Part shown: piece after piece, positions 30,910 through 39,800 of the stretch
How positions within the stretch are numbered: the stretch's first letter is position 1
Layout: each line of letters opens with the position of its first letter
Source: Geodermatophilus siccatus
Lineage (GTDB): Bacteria; Actinomycetota; Actinomycetes; Mycobacteriales; Geodermatophilaceae
Length of the DNA: 64,000 nucleotides
Assembly (NCBI RefSeq): GCF_900103785.1
Contig: NZ_FNHE01000002.1
Span: 514,298 to 578,297, forward strand
Direction of reading: 5' to 3'
Notes under the pieces: model-generated
Told to the model about the DNA's origin: nothing
What the model saw: the letters and a program-made list of their open reading frames with translations, nothing else
The model's database searches: none
Position numbers and translations under genes: made by a program

Positions 30910-31392
30910 GTGCGCGGAGCGTGGACGAGAGACGATGCGGGGCTGGAGCGCGCCCTCGCCGAGGCCGTACTGGCCGCACGGGCGGTCCCGGCGCAGTTCC
31001 GGGTGGCAGCCCGGGCGGCCTACGACTGGCGCACGCGGGACGCCGAGCTGGCGACCCTCGCCCGGGACCGCGCCACCGTCCCGGGGACCCGCCGGACCGG
31101 CCGGGAGGACGTGGCCGCGCTCAGGGACCTGACCTTCGTCGCCGCCGACCTCACCGTGGAGGTGGAGCTCGGCGCGGAGCGCCTGCTCGGGCAGGTGCTC
31201 CCCCGGGGACCGGGACGGGTGCAGCTGCAGACCATGGACGGCGACCGGGCGTCCGCGGAGATCGACGCCCTGGGGTGCTTCGTCCTCCGGCCCGTCCCCC
31301 GCGGGTGCTTCCGCCTGCACCTGCGCACCGCCGCGGGCGCCCGCGTGGTCACCGCCTGGGTCGGCCCCGGGCCGGAGGGCGCGTGGGGGTGA
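30910..31392 (+). CDS. ECF-associated regulatory-like protein, paralogue 1
   Basis: 160 residues. The first ~50 residues form a helical segment (AARAVPAQFRVAARAAYDW). Then a beta-rich half has PRGPGRVQLQ, a LGCF turn and FRLHLRTA, ending TAWVGP. It is clearly related along its length to the product at 31498-31962, which sits directly behind an ECF sigma gene. I do not know a named family; the layout suggests a sigma-factor partner that senses something through the beta half. GTG start with GAGGAG nine bases upstream. Confidence 0.62.
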   Translation: MRGAWTRDDAGLERALAEAVLAARAVPAQFRVAARAAYDWRTRDAELATLARDRATVPGTRRTGREDVAALRDLTFVAADLTVEVELGAERLLGQVLPRGPGRVQLQTMDGDRASAEIDALGCFVLRPVPRGCFRLHLRTAAGARVVTAWVGPGPEGAWG

Positions 31393-31497
31393 CCGGGCCT
31401 GCCGCGGGCTCCCCCTGAACCGGCCGCGCCGGGAGCGGAGGCGCGCCGGCGCAGACGAAGCCCGCAGCGGCCGCGACCACGGCGGGTCCGACCGCCG

Positions 31498-31962
31498 CTA
31501 CAGCCGGACCCACCCGGTGGTGACGGCCGCGTCCTCCGTCCGGCACACCAACCGGACCTGTCCGCACCCCGGCCGGGGCAGCCGGAAGCAGCCCAGCGCG
31601 TCGGCCTCGGCCTCGGCGAGGACCGCCAGGGGGCCGGCCAGGGTCACCCGGCCGGGTCCCGGCGGGACGAGCCGGCCCCTGACGTCCGCGTCCACCTCGA
31701 GCTCCACGGACAGCGCGGCGCCCCGGAAGGCCAGCTCACGCGGGCCGTCCGGGGGAGCGGCGCGGACGTCGCCCGCGTCGGTTCCGAGCGCCGAGTCGTG
31801 CGCGAGGACGAGGAGCTCGAGTCCCTCCTCCACGCTCCTCCAGGCGAACGCGGCACGGGCCGCCACCCGCATGCTCTCGGGTACGGCCCGTGCCGCGCTC
31901 CGCGCCTCCGCCAGCTCCGCGAGCAGCGGGTCATCGCCGTTGTGCGGTGGGTGCGCGCTCAT
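31498..31962 (-). CDS. ECF-associated regulatory-like protein, paralogue 2
   Basis: 154 residues, same plan as the convergent neighbour at 30910-31392: helical SAARAVPESMRVAARAAFAW, then a beta-rich half with PPGPGRVTL, DALGCFRLPRPG and CRTEDAAVTTGWV. No zinc-binding HxxxCxxC of typical anti-sigma factors and no membrane segment. ATG at 31962 chosen (GGAGG eight bases upstream); an in-frame GTG lies three codons earlier. It starts 32 bp inside the end of the sigma gene, so the two are translationally coupled. Confidence 0.65.
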   Translation of the reverse strand: MSAHPPHNGDDPLLAELAEARSAARAVPESMRVAARAAFAWRSVEEGLELLVLAHDSALGTDAGDVRAAPPDGPRELAFRGAALSVELEVDADVRGRLVPPGPGRVTLAGPLAVLAEAEADALGCFRLPRPGCGQVRLVCRTEDAAVTTGWVRL

Positions 31963-32563
31963 CCCGGTCACCTCCCGTGTGGGCTGCCGCAGACTCTCCC
32001 GCGAGCAGTGCGCGCACGGCAGGGGTCTCTCGCAGCCGCTCGAGGCACCGGGCCCGGGTCGGGCCGATGCTGCCGATCGGCATACCCGTGAGCTCGGAGA
32101 TCTCGCGGTAGGTCCGCGGCGGGTCCTCCGCCAGGAGCTCCAGCAGGCGGCGGTCCGCGGGGCGCAGCTGCGCGAGGCCGTCCCGCAACGCCTGCTGCCG
32201 CTCCACCCGGAGGAGCTCGGCCTCCACCACCTCGTCGTCGACCGCGGCGTCGAGGGTGCGGTCGGTCAGCGGGTCGACGGGCTGCTCGCGGCGGCCGGCC
32301 CTGGTCAGGCGGCTGCACTCGTGCCGGGCCGTCGTCAGGATCCACTTGGGGAGGGCGCGCGGCTCGCGGAGGTGGTCCAGGTGTTCCACCAGGCGCAGCC
32401 ACACCGTCTGGTTGACGTCCTCGGCGTCGCTCCGGGCGAGCCGGTAGGCGCGCGTCACCGAGTACACGAGCGGCAGGTACCGGTCGACGATGGCGTTCCA
32501 CGCCCCCTGGTCACCGCGCGACGCGGCCGTGACCAGTTGGGGGACGTCGTCGTCAACGAGCAT
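31931..32563 (-). CDS. ECF-type RNA polymerase sigma factor, paralogue 1
   Basis: 210 residues. Sigma region 2 (WNAIVDRYLPLVYSVTRAYRL, then DAEDVNQTVWLRLVEHL) and region 4 (LRPADRRLLELL, then YREISELTGMPIGSIGPTRARCLERLR) are both present. It would direct polymerase to stress or developmental promoters. ATG at 32563 is used because AGGAGG lies eight bases upstream. Coupled to the 154-residue partner downstream. Strongly similar to the sigma factor at 36161-36742. Confidence 0.9.
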   Translation of the reverse strand: MLVDDDVPQLVTAASRGDQGAWNAIVDRYLPLVYSVTRAYRLARSDAEDVNQTVWLRLVEHLDHLREPRALPKWILTTARHECSRLTRAGRREQPVDPLTDRTLDAAVDDEVVEAELLRVERQQALRDGLAQLRPADRRLLELLAEDPPRTYREISELTGMPIGSIGPTRARCLERLRETPAVRALLAGESAAAHTGGDRDERAPTAQRR

Positions 32564-32834
32564 GCGTGCCACCTCCTGCCATCGAGGGGCGCAGAGCGTC
32601 CCGCAGCGGGGTGTTGACCGGTTCTCCCCCGACAGAGGACGCGGAGGGCCAGGAGATACCGGGAGGGCCGTGATCGGGTGGGGCGTGCGGGCGACGCCGT
32701 CTGCCCCTGACGGCTCCGCTCAGGACGACGTCCTGCGCACGTCGACCGGGACGGGCGTCGTCCGTGGGGTGCCCCGGTCGGTCGGGCACGGCCGGCCCCA
32801 GCGGTGCCGGCCGGCGGTGTTCCGGGTGCCGGGA

Positions 32835-33296
32835 CTACACGGCACGAGCCGGATGGGCACGCCCCCTCCTCACCGGGTCGGGGGTCCCGCCGGGTGCCGC
32901 GGGGTGCGGGCACCGTCCCGCGGGGACGTCGACGGTCCCGTGGCGCTCGCCGGGGACCGGGGTGGCCGGGGAGGTGAGGGCCGGTTGCGAGCGGCGCTCG
33001 AGCACGTCGGTCGGCACGCGTACGCCGGCGACCGTGACCACCTCCGGCACGGGGGTGGTCCCCAGCGCGGCCAGGGCCTCCGGCTCGGCGCGCTTCTCCT
33101 CCACGGTGAACTGCACCACCAGCTCGCCGGTCGGCCGGCCCCCGACCACCCGGTGACCGAGGCCGATGGAGGTGATGTTCGGGTCGTCGAGGTAGCGGCG
33201 GCCCTCGGTCCGGATGAGGCGGCGCAGCCCGCTGAGCAGCTCCCCGTACGGGACGTCGCGGCACGGGTCTGCCGGACGGGGTGACTGCGTGGCCAT
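32835..33296 (-). CDS. Stand-alone N-terminal domain of a trypsin-like peptidase family (possibly truncated)
   Basis: 153 residues. The region RYLDDPNITSIGLGHRVVGG, then ELVVQFTVEEKR, VAGVRVPTDVLERR, resembles the N-terminal domain that in many bacterial proteins precedes a trypsin-like or nuclease domain. Here the chain ends soon after that domain in a Pro/Arg-rich tail, and no catalytic domain follows in any frame I could recognise. It may be a degraded gene or a free domain. ATG at 33296; no strong ribosome-binding site. Confidence 0.5.
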   Translation of the reverse strand: MATQSPRPADPCRDVPYGELLSGLRRLIRTEGRRYLDDPNITSIGLGHRVVGGRPTGELVVQFTVEEKRAEPEALAALGTTPVPEVVTVAGVRVPTDVLERRSQPALTSPATPVPGERHGTVDVPAGRCPHPAAPGGTPDPVRRGRAHPARAV

Positions 33297-33417
33297 GGCC
33301 GACCTCCGGGGCTCTCGGTGGGAGCGCGGGCCCGGCCACCCCCCCGAGACCGTGGCCGGGCCCACGTCGGACAGAGCACCCGTCCGGCTCGGCTGATACA
33401 CCGCCGTCGGTGCTTCC

Positions 33418-34140
33418 TCAGGAGGCCAGCCGCCGTCCCTCGCCGAGGTGGGCGACCAGGCGGGTCAGCTGGTCGGTCGGGTCGAGGCCGAGCTCGTCGC
33501 GCAGCCGCGCGCAGAACTGCCGGTAGGCGGAGACGGCGGCGGCCACGTCGCCCTCGGCCAGGTGGACCCGCACGAGGAGGCGGTACGCGCTCTCCCGCAG
33601 CGGCTCGCCGCGCACGGCGAAGTGGGCCGCCGCCACCGCGTCGCCGGGTCGCCCGGCCGCGGCCAGCCGTGCGGCGAGGGTCTCCAGCGCGTACAGCCGC
33701 AGCTGCCGCAGCCGTTCCCGCTCGACGAGCACCCAGTCGTCGTGCCAGCCGGGCAGCAGGTCGCCCAGCAGGTCCGCGCGTGGCAGGTCCAGGTCGTCGA
33801 GGTCGGTGCGCGGGTCCCGGGTCCGGATCGCCCAGGCGGCCAGCTCACGGACGTCGACGCCCACGCCCGGGGCGAGCGCGAGCGCGCCCCCGGCGGTGTC
33901 GAGCAGTCCCGGCGCCACCCGGTGCAGCCGCCACAGCGCCGACCGCAGGCTCGCCTGCGCCTGCTCCTCCGGGACGTCGCCCCACAGCTGCCCGGCGACC
34001 GCCGCCCGGCCGGGCCGCCCGGCGAGGCAGACGAAGGCGACCAGCCGCTGCACGGCGCGGGGGACGACGTCCCGCCCGGTCGGTCGCCCCCGCTCCGGGA
34101 CCAGGGTGAAGCCGTCCAGCAGGTCGATCCGCGCGTCCAT
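33418..34140 (-). CDS. SARP-type transcriptional activator (winged helix plus BTAD)
   Basis: 240 residues, the size of a small SARP. The N-terminal ~95 residues form an OmpR-like winged helix (LVAFVCLAGRPGRAAVAGQLWG, then ASLRSALWRLHRV). The rest is a bacterial transcriptional activation domain with helical repeats (RLRQLRLYALETLAARL, YRLLVRVHLAEGDVAAAVSAYRQF). ATG with GGAGGGGGAA upstream. It is divergent from the DyP operon, and the gap contains three GTGACGC heptamers at 11-bp spacing, the classic SARP operator form. Confidence 0.9.
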   Translation of the reverse strand: MDARIDLLDGFTLVPERGRPTGRDVVPRAVQRLVAFVCLAGRPGRAAVAGQLWGDVPEEQAQASLRSALWRLHRVAPGLLDTAGGALALAPGVGVDVRELAAWAIRTRDPRTDLDDLDLPRADLLGDLLPGWHDDWVLVERERLRQLRLYALETLAARLAAAGRPGDAVAAAHFAVRGEPLRESAYRLLVRVHLAEGDVAAAVSAYRQFCARLRDELGLDPTDQLTRLVAHLGEGRRLAS

Positions 34141-34208
34141 GAGTTCCCCCTCCGGCGGTGTCCGACGGGACAGAGGACGGCGGCGGCCCCGCTGATACGG
34201 CGGGGACG

Positions 34209-34251
34209 GTGACGCGGACGTGACGCGGCGGTGACGCCGTTCCCGCATCGT
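34209..34251 (+). promoter_or_regulatory. SARP-type direct-repeat operator and -10 box for the DyP operon
   Basis: GTGACGC occurs at 34209, 34220 and 34231, exactly 11 bp apart. The -10-like hexamer CATCGT (34246-34251) follows exactly 8 bp after the last repeat. Known SARP promoters (ActII-ORF4, AfsR type) have heptamer direct repeats at 11-bp spacing with the last one 8 bp from the -10. Confidence 0.72.
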
Positions 34252-34300
34252 CGCTGGTCCGGGCGGCACCTCGCCGTCCGCGGGACGAGGAGGTCTGTCC

Positions 34301-34750
34301 ATGACCGGGGGAACCGCGACCGGGACGACGGTGCAGAACCCGCTGACGCTGGTCATGCCCGTCCGGCCCGAGGCCCGGGAGGCGCTGCGGGCGGAGGTCG
34401 ACCGGCTGCAGGCGCTGCCGCGGGAGGAGAACCCGGTGATCACCGCGCTCGACGCGATCGGCACCGTGCACTTCGCCCGGTTCGTCTTCCTCGACGACGA
34501 GCGGCTGGCCGTGATCACCACCTACGACGGCGACTTCGAGCGCTACATCATGGACTTCGTCGACCACATCGGGCCGGTGTTCGACATGCTGCTGCGGCAC
34601 ATGGCCGACCCGCCGCCGCTGCCGGTGCAGCAGCACCCCGAGGAGTTCCTCGCCTACGTGCGCCGGCACGACCTGGGGTGCGTCGGCCCCTTCTACAGCG
34701 CCTACCCCACCCGACCGGTCCTGGACATCCGTGCTGACGACGCCGGCTGA
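34301..34750 (+). CDS. DyP-associated protein, probable dimeric alpha/beta barrel
   Basis: 149 residues. Segments such as LTLVMPVRPEAREALRAEVDRL and VHFARFVFLDDERLAVITTYDGDFERYIMDF follow the beta-alpha-beta pattern of ferredoxin-like dimeric barrels. It overlaps the DyP peroxidase gene by 20 bp, so the two are coupled. It may bind the same substrate or haem, but no enzymatic motif is visible. ATG with GAGGAGG upstream. Confidence 0.72.
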   Translation: MTGGTATGTTVQNPLTLVMPVRPEAREALRAEVDRLQALPREENPVITALDAIGTVHFARFVFLDDERLAVITTYDGDFERYIMDFVDHIGPVFDMLLRHMADPPPLPVQQHPEEFLAYVRRHDLGCVGPFYSAYPTRPVLDIRADDAG

Positions 34751-36089
34751 CCGCAGCGTCCCCGGGGACGCCGACGTGCTCGACCTGGCCGACGTGCAGG
34801 GGTTGGTCGTCCGCGGCTACACCATGCCCCACGCGCGCCACCTGCTGGTGCGCGTGGACTCGGTGCCGGCCGCCCGGGCGCTGCTGGGCTCGCTGGTCGA
34901 CGGCACGCCCGGCCGGCCGCAGGTCACCACGGCGACCCCCTGGGAGGTCAGGCCCGACTCCTGCCTCAACGTGGCGGTCACCGCGGAGGGGCTCGAGGTG
35001 CTGGGGGCGTCGCTGTCCGGCTTCCCCGCCGAGTTCACCCAGGGCGCCGTCGCCCGCGCCGGCGTCGTGGGGGACGTGGGGCCGTGCGACCCCGCGCACT
35101 GGCGGCCGGTGTTCACCGGGCCGGGCCTCCACCTGCTGCTCTCGCTGTCGGCCGTGTCGCCGGAGGCGCGGGAGCGGGCCACCGACGCCCTCCTGGCCGG
35201 CACCGCGCCCGGGCTCACCGAGCTCGACCGCCTGGACGGCGACCTGCTGCCGAACCGGACCGACCACTTCGGGTACGTGGACGGCATCTCCCAGCCGACC
35301 GTCGCCCCCGCCCCGCCGCCGGGCCCACCGGACCGGCTGCCGGTCCAGCCGACCGGGGCCTTCCTGCTCGGCCACCCGAGCCAGTTCACCGGCCACAGCT
35401 ACCCCGTGCCGGACCCGCCGGCCCTCGGCCGCAACGGCAGCTTCGCGGCGTTCCGGGTCATGGCCCAGGACGTCGACGCCTTCTGCGCGCTGCTGGCCGA
35501 GCAGTCACGGCGCACCGGCATGTCCCCCGAGCTGGTCGCCGCGAAGCTGTGCGGGCGGTGGCGGAGCGGGACGCCGCTGGTCCTCTCCCCCGACGCCGAC
35601 TCCCACCTGCCGCCCGAGGCGCTCAACGACTTCGACTACGCCGGTGACGAGCGCGGCGAGCGCTGCCCGATCGGCGCGCACGTCCGGCGGATGCACCCGC
35701 GCGACTCCCGGGTCGCCGGCAACGGGGGCGCCAAGCACCGCATCGTCCGGCGCGGGCTGACCTACGGCCCGCCCCACGACCCGGCCCGGCCGCGCGACGG
35801 GCAGGAGCGCGGGGTCGTCGGCCTGTTCATCGGCGCCAGCCTGCGGGACCAGTTCGAGTTCCTCATGGCCGAGTGGGCGCACGACGGGCTCTTCGCGCCC
35901 GGGCTCGGCCGCACGCAGGACCCCTTCCTCGGCACCGGCGCCGGGCAGGGCGCGGGGGGCACCTTCCGCTTCCGCGCCGCCGGGAGGAGGGCCGAGCTGA
36001 CCGACCTGCCGCGGCTGGTCACCACCCGCGGCTGCGCCTACGTCTTCCTGCCCAGCCTCACCGGGATCCGCCACCTGGCCGGCCGGTGA
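34731..36089 (+). CDS. DyP-type haem peroxidase
   Basis: 452 residues. The DyP signature GxxDG is FGYVDGISQP, carrying the distal Asp. The proximal His lies in PIGAHVRRMHPRDS, and the late segment VVGLFIGASLRDQFEFLMAEW is typical. No signal peptide and no encapsulin gene nearby, so it is probably cytoplasmic. It would oxidise dyes, phenols or other reductants with peroxide. GTG start inside the preceding gene. Probably driven by the SARP-type promoter at 34209-34251. Confidence 0.92.
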   Translation: MLTTPADRSVPGDADVLDLADVQGLVVRGYTMPHARHLLVRVDSVPAARALLGSLVDGTPGRPQVTTATPWEVRPDSCLNVAVTAEGLEVLGASLSGFPAEFTQGAVARAGVVGDVGPCDPAHWRPVFTGPGLHLLLSLSAVSPEARERATDALLAGTAPGLTELDRLDGDLLPNRTDHFGYVDGISQPTVAPAPPPGPPDRLPVQPTGAFLLGHPSQFTGHSYPVPDPPALGRNGSFAAFRVMAQDVDAFCALLAEQSRRTGMSPELVAAKLCGRWRSGTPLVLSPDADSHLPPEALNDFDYAGDERGERCPIGAHVRRMHPRDSRVAGNGGAKHRIVRRGLTYGPPHDPARPRDGQERGVVGLFIGASLRDQFEFLMAEWAHDGLFAPGLGRTQDPFLGTGAGQGAGGTFRFRAAGRRAELTDLPRLVTTRGCAYVFLPSLTGIRHLAGR

Positions 36090-36160
36090 CGCGGCGGGAC
36101 GCGTCGCCTCCCGCTCGGCGTCCCCGCGGGATCACCGAGCGGGAGGCGGACGCTGGCGGC

Positions 36161-36742
36161 TCAGTTCAGCGCCGCGTCGTGGAGGCCCGCCGTCTCCAGC
36201 GCCGTCCGCAGCCGGCCCAGGATCCGGGCCCGGGTCGGGCCGATGCTGCCCACCGGGATGCCGAGGCCGGCGCTGATCTCCTCGTAGCTCACCGGCGGCG
36301 AGCTGACCAGCATGCCCAGCAGCGCCCGGTGCCGCGGGGGGAGGGTGGCCACGGCCCGGCGGACCAGCACCTGCTGGTCCTGCCGCACGGCGCTGGTCTC
36401 CGGCCCGTCGTCGGTGTGACCGCCGTGGTCGAAGGCCGAGCACTGCTCGGCGGCGTCGACCGGTGACTCGCGGTGCGACTGGCGGGCCGCCGCCAGGCAG
36501 GCCCGGCGCGTCGTCGTCCGCAGCCACCCGGGCAGGCGCTCGGGCTCGCGGATCTCGGCCAGGTGCTCCACCAGCCGCAGCCAGGTCGTCTGGACGGCGT
36601 CGGCCGTCTGCGCCTCGCTGAGCCGGAAGCCCCGCGCCACGGACCACACCAGGCCGCTGTACTCGTCGACGATCCCCTGCCACGCCCGCTGGTCACCCTG
36701 AGCGGCGCGCCGGACCAGGCCGGTCACCTCTGCGGCGTCCAT
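36161..36742 (-). CDS. ECF-type RNA polymerase sigma factor, paralogue 2
   Basis: 193 residues with region 2 (GDQRAWQGIVDEYSGLVWSV, then TTWLRLVEHLAEIREPERLP) and region 4 (LPPRHRALLGMLV, then YEEISAGLGIPVGSIGPTRARILGRLR). It resembles the sigma factor at 31931-32563 but lacks the coupled partner gene. ATG with GGGGAG upstream. Five 11-bp units carrying TGAC heptamers lie 60-110 bp upstream, so a SARP may activate it. Confidence 0.9.
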   Translation of the reverse strand: MDAAEVTGLVRRAAQGDQRAWQGIVDEYSGLVWSVARGFRLSEAQTADAVQTTWLRLVEHLAEIREPERLPGWLRTTTRRACLAAARQSHRESPVDAAEQCSAFDHGGHTDDGPETSAVRQDQQVLVRRAVATLPPRHRALLGMLVSSPPVSYEEISAGLGIPVGSIGPTRARILGRLRTALETAGLHDAALN

Positions 36743-36786
36743 GGCGGCTCCCCTCGTCCCGGACGGCTGCCTCGCCGTCGGACGGG

Positions 36787-36851
36787 AGCGTCGGGGGGCC
36801 GTGTTAGCCGGGCGTCAGCCGGGAGCGGAGGGGGTGTCAGCCGGCCGTCAG
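36787..36851 (-). promoter_or_regulatory. 11-bp heptamer array, SARP-type operator for an ECF sigma gene
   Basis: On the plus strand, units begin at 36801, 36812, 36823, 36834 and 36845, exactly 11 bp apart. Four contain GT(C/T)AG and the middle one is degenerate. Read on the minus strand, the heptamers are CTGACGG, CTGACAC, CTGACGC and CTAACAC. The -10-like GACGCT (36787-36792) lies exactly 8 bp beyond the last. The array overlaps the stop codon of the large SARP gene. Confidence 0.68.
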
Positions 36852-39800
36852 CCGGGCGGCCGGCCGCGGTGGACCTCGAGTCGCCGGGCCAGGGCTGCCG
36901 TGCGCGGCTGGGCCGGGACGCCCAGCTCGGCGAGCGCCTGCAGGCAGCGGCGCAGCTGCCGGCGCGCGTCGAGGAGGTCCCCGGACTCCAGCAGCGCGGC
37001 GACGAGCAGCTGGTGGGCCTCCTCCGACCAGTTGTCGACCCCGAGCGCACGCTCGCCCAGCGTCCGGGCGGCGGCGGCGTCGCCCCGCGCCAGGAGGAGC
37101 TCCCCGGCACGGACGGCGGCCCCGACGAACCGGCCGCGCAGCCGGTCGCGCTCCCACTGCAGCCAGTCCCCGCCGCTCACGTCGGGGAGGAACTCGGTGT
37201 CCCACAGCGCGAGCGCCTGCTGGTAGGCGGCCAGTGCGGCCGACGGCGCGCCCTGGTGCTCCAGCCGCGCGGCCTCGTCGAGGTGCCGCTCGAACTCCAC
37301 CACGTCCACCTGCAGCGCCTCGTCGACGACGAGGTGCAGGATCGGGCCGTTGCTGCGCACGAAGTACGGCGCGTCCGGCTCGCGGCGGTCGGGCTCCAGC
37401 AGGGCGTGCAGGTAGGCGAGGGTCACCCGCAGGTTGCGGGCCGCGGCGACCTCGTCGAGGTCGGGCCACAGGTCGGCGGTGACGGCGGCCCGCGTCGGCC
37501 GGTCGTGGGTGAGCAGGTAGCCCAGCAGCTGGCGCACCCGCTCGCGGCGCAGCTCGCGGGCCACCACGACGGTGCCGTCGCGGCGCAGCTGCATCGGTCC
37601 CAGCACGCGCAGCTCCAGCCGGGACGTCGGGGCTGGCGGCATCTCCCGGAGCAGCCGCCGGGCGGTGGCGGCGACCGGCGGGGGGCCGGAGGCGCTCACC
37701 CCCCGCAGCGTGCCCCGGGCCCGCGGCCCCAGCTCCTCCACCAGCGCCCGCCCCTCCTCCAGCCCCGAGGCCACCATCCCGAGGGCCAGCTCCGCCGTCC
37801 ACGGCCCCGGGAGCACCGCCCGCACGACCGCACGCGCGTCCGCCGACAGGCGTCGGACCGCCTCCAGACGCCCCTGCTCCCGGACGGCGACGAGCGCCCG
37901 GGAGAGCTCGAGCACCGCCTCGAAGCAGCCCGGCGGCGGTTCGGCGTCCCACTGGGGCCGGACCTCCGGGAGCAGCACGTAGAGCAGCGGCAGGGCCGCC
38001 GGTGTCACCGTCAGGACCCCCCGGCGCCGGCTCAGGCGGAGGTGCTGGACGGACCGCAGCGCAGCAGCGGCCGCCGTCTCGTCGCCGGCCGACACGGCGA
38101 CGGAGGCCTCGGCCACGGCGGCGGCGACCGGCGCCCAGTCGACCGTCGAGTCGGCGAGCGCCGCCCGCGTGGCACGCAGCAGCTCCGCGGCCTCCGCGTC
38201 GCGGCCCAGCACGCCGAGCAGGACGACGGCGTAGGTGACGCACTCCGGGGAGGTGCACACCCGGGCCGGGTCGATGCCGGCGAGCAGGTCCGGCAGCAGC
38301 TCCGCCGCCTGGTCGAGCCGGCCCCGCAGCCGCAGCGACTCCAGCAGCAGGCACTGGGTCTGGACCAGCATGTTGGGGGCCGGCTGCTGGAGCGCCGCCC
38401 GGGCGACGGACTCGGCGGCTGCGGCGTCCCCCAGTGAGCGCAGCAGCAGGTGGCCGCGCAGCCACTCCTGCACCGGGCTGAGCGCGGTCCCCGCGACCAG
38501 TGCGGGACTGGCCAGCTGGGCCCGGACCTCACCCGGGGTGCGCGCGAGCAGGCCGCGGAACAGGGGGATCCAGCTCGCGGCGCGCTCGTGGCCGTGCGCG
38601 GCCAGGTCGGTCAGCTGCTCGATGACGCGCCTCATCCGCGTGCCGTCGCTGCGGCGGAAGGCCACCTCGAGGAGGGCGTTGAGACAGGCGACGCGTACCG
38701 GCGCGGTGTCGGGCGCCAGCGCGAAGGCCCGCTCGAGGATCTGCTCGGCGGCGTCCGGGCTGATGGGCTCGGCGACCATCGCCGACAGCAGCAGCCCCTC
38801 CGCGCTCCCCTGGACCGCCGGCGGCAGCCGGCGCAGCCACCCCTCGAGCTGGTCCGGCGGGACCAGCGGCGTGCCCACCTCGCACACCTCGACCACGACC
38901 CGCCGGAGCTCCTCCCACGCGCCGGCCTCGGTCAGCAGGTCCACGGCGTCGTGGTAGCGATGCCGGCGGGCCAGGACCAGGCCCGCGGTGCGGCGCACCG
39001 CCGCCACCTCGGCGGGGTCCAGCTGGTGCTGGAGGACCTCGGTCCACAGTCCGTGCAGCGACCACCAGCCCGAGCGGCCCCGGGCGACGAGCGGCAGCCC
39101 GTCCAGCAGCTCCTCCAGCCGCACGTCCACCCCGAGCAGCGCCGTGGCGAGCTCGTCGTCCGCGCCGCCGACGGCGACGAGCACGGCCAGCGCGCGGCGC
39201 CGGTCCGGCGTGAGCCGGCTGAGCAGCTCCTCCCACACGTAGCCGCTGACCGCGTACGGACCGGCGGTCGCGGTCAGCTCGGCCAGGGCGGGCCAGCCGC
39301 CCACGTCCCGCAGCAGGTCGGGTGCGACGTGCCGGGACTCCGCGAACGCCGCCACCTCGTCGTCCTCGAAGTGCAGCTCGGACTCGCCCACGACGACCGC
39401 GTCGCCGGTGGCGAGCAGCCGGGAGGTCCGCACGGGCAGCGGGGGACGGGAGGCGAGGACGACGTGGCCGTTGCGCGGCAGCTCCTCGACGAGTTCGGCG
39501 ACGAAGTGGCCGCCGGGCGAGCTCGGCCCCACGAGGTGGACGTCGTCGAGGATCAGCGCCACCTGCCGGGGCGCGGCGTGCCAGATGGCCTCGGCGACGG
39601 TGACCGCGGCCTCCCGCGGGTCCTCGGGGACGGGCGCGGTGAGGCCCACGGCGGCGAAGGCGCCGGCGCCCAGGAAGGACAGCGCCGTGTCGTCGCGCTG
39701 GCAGGTCAGCCAGCGGTCCTCCCCGAGGGGCGAGAGGGTGTTCTCCTGCACCGCCTGAGCCAGCAGCGTCGTCTTCCCGAAGCCGGCCGGCGCCACGACG

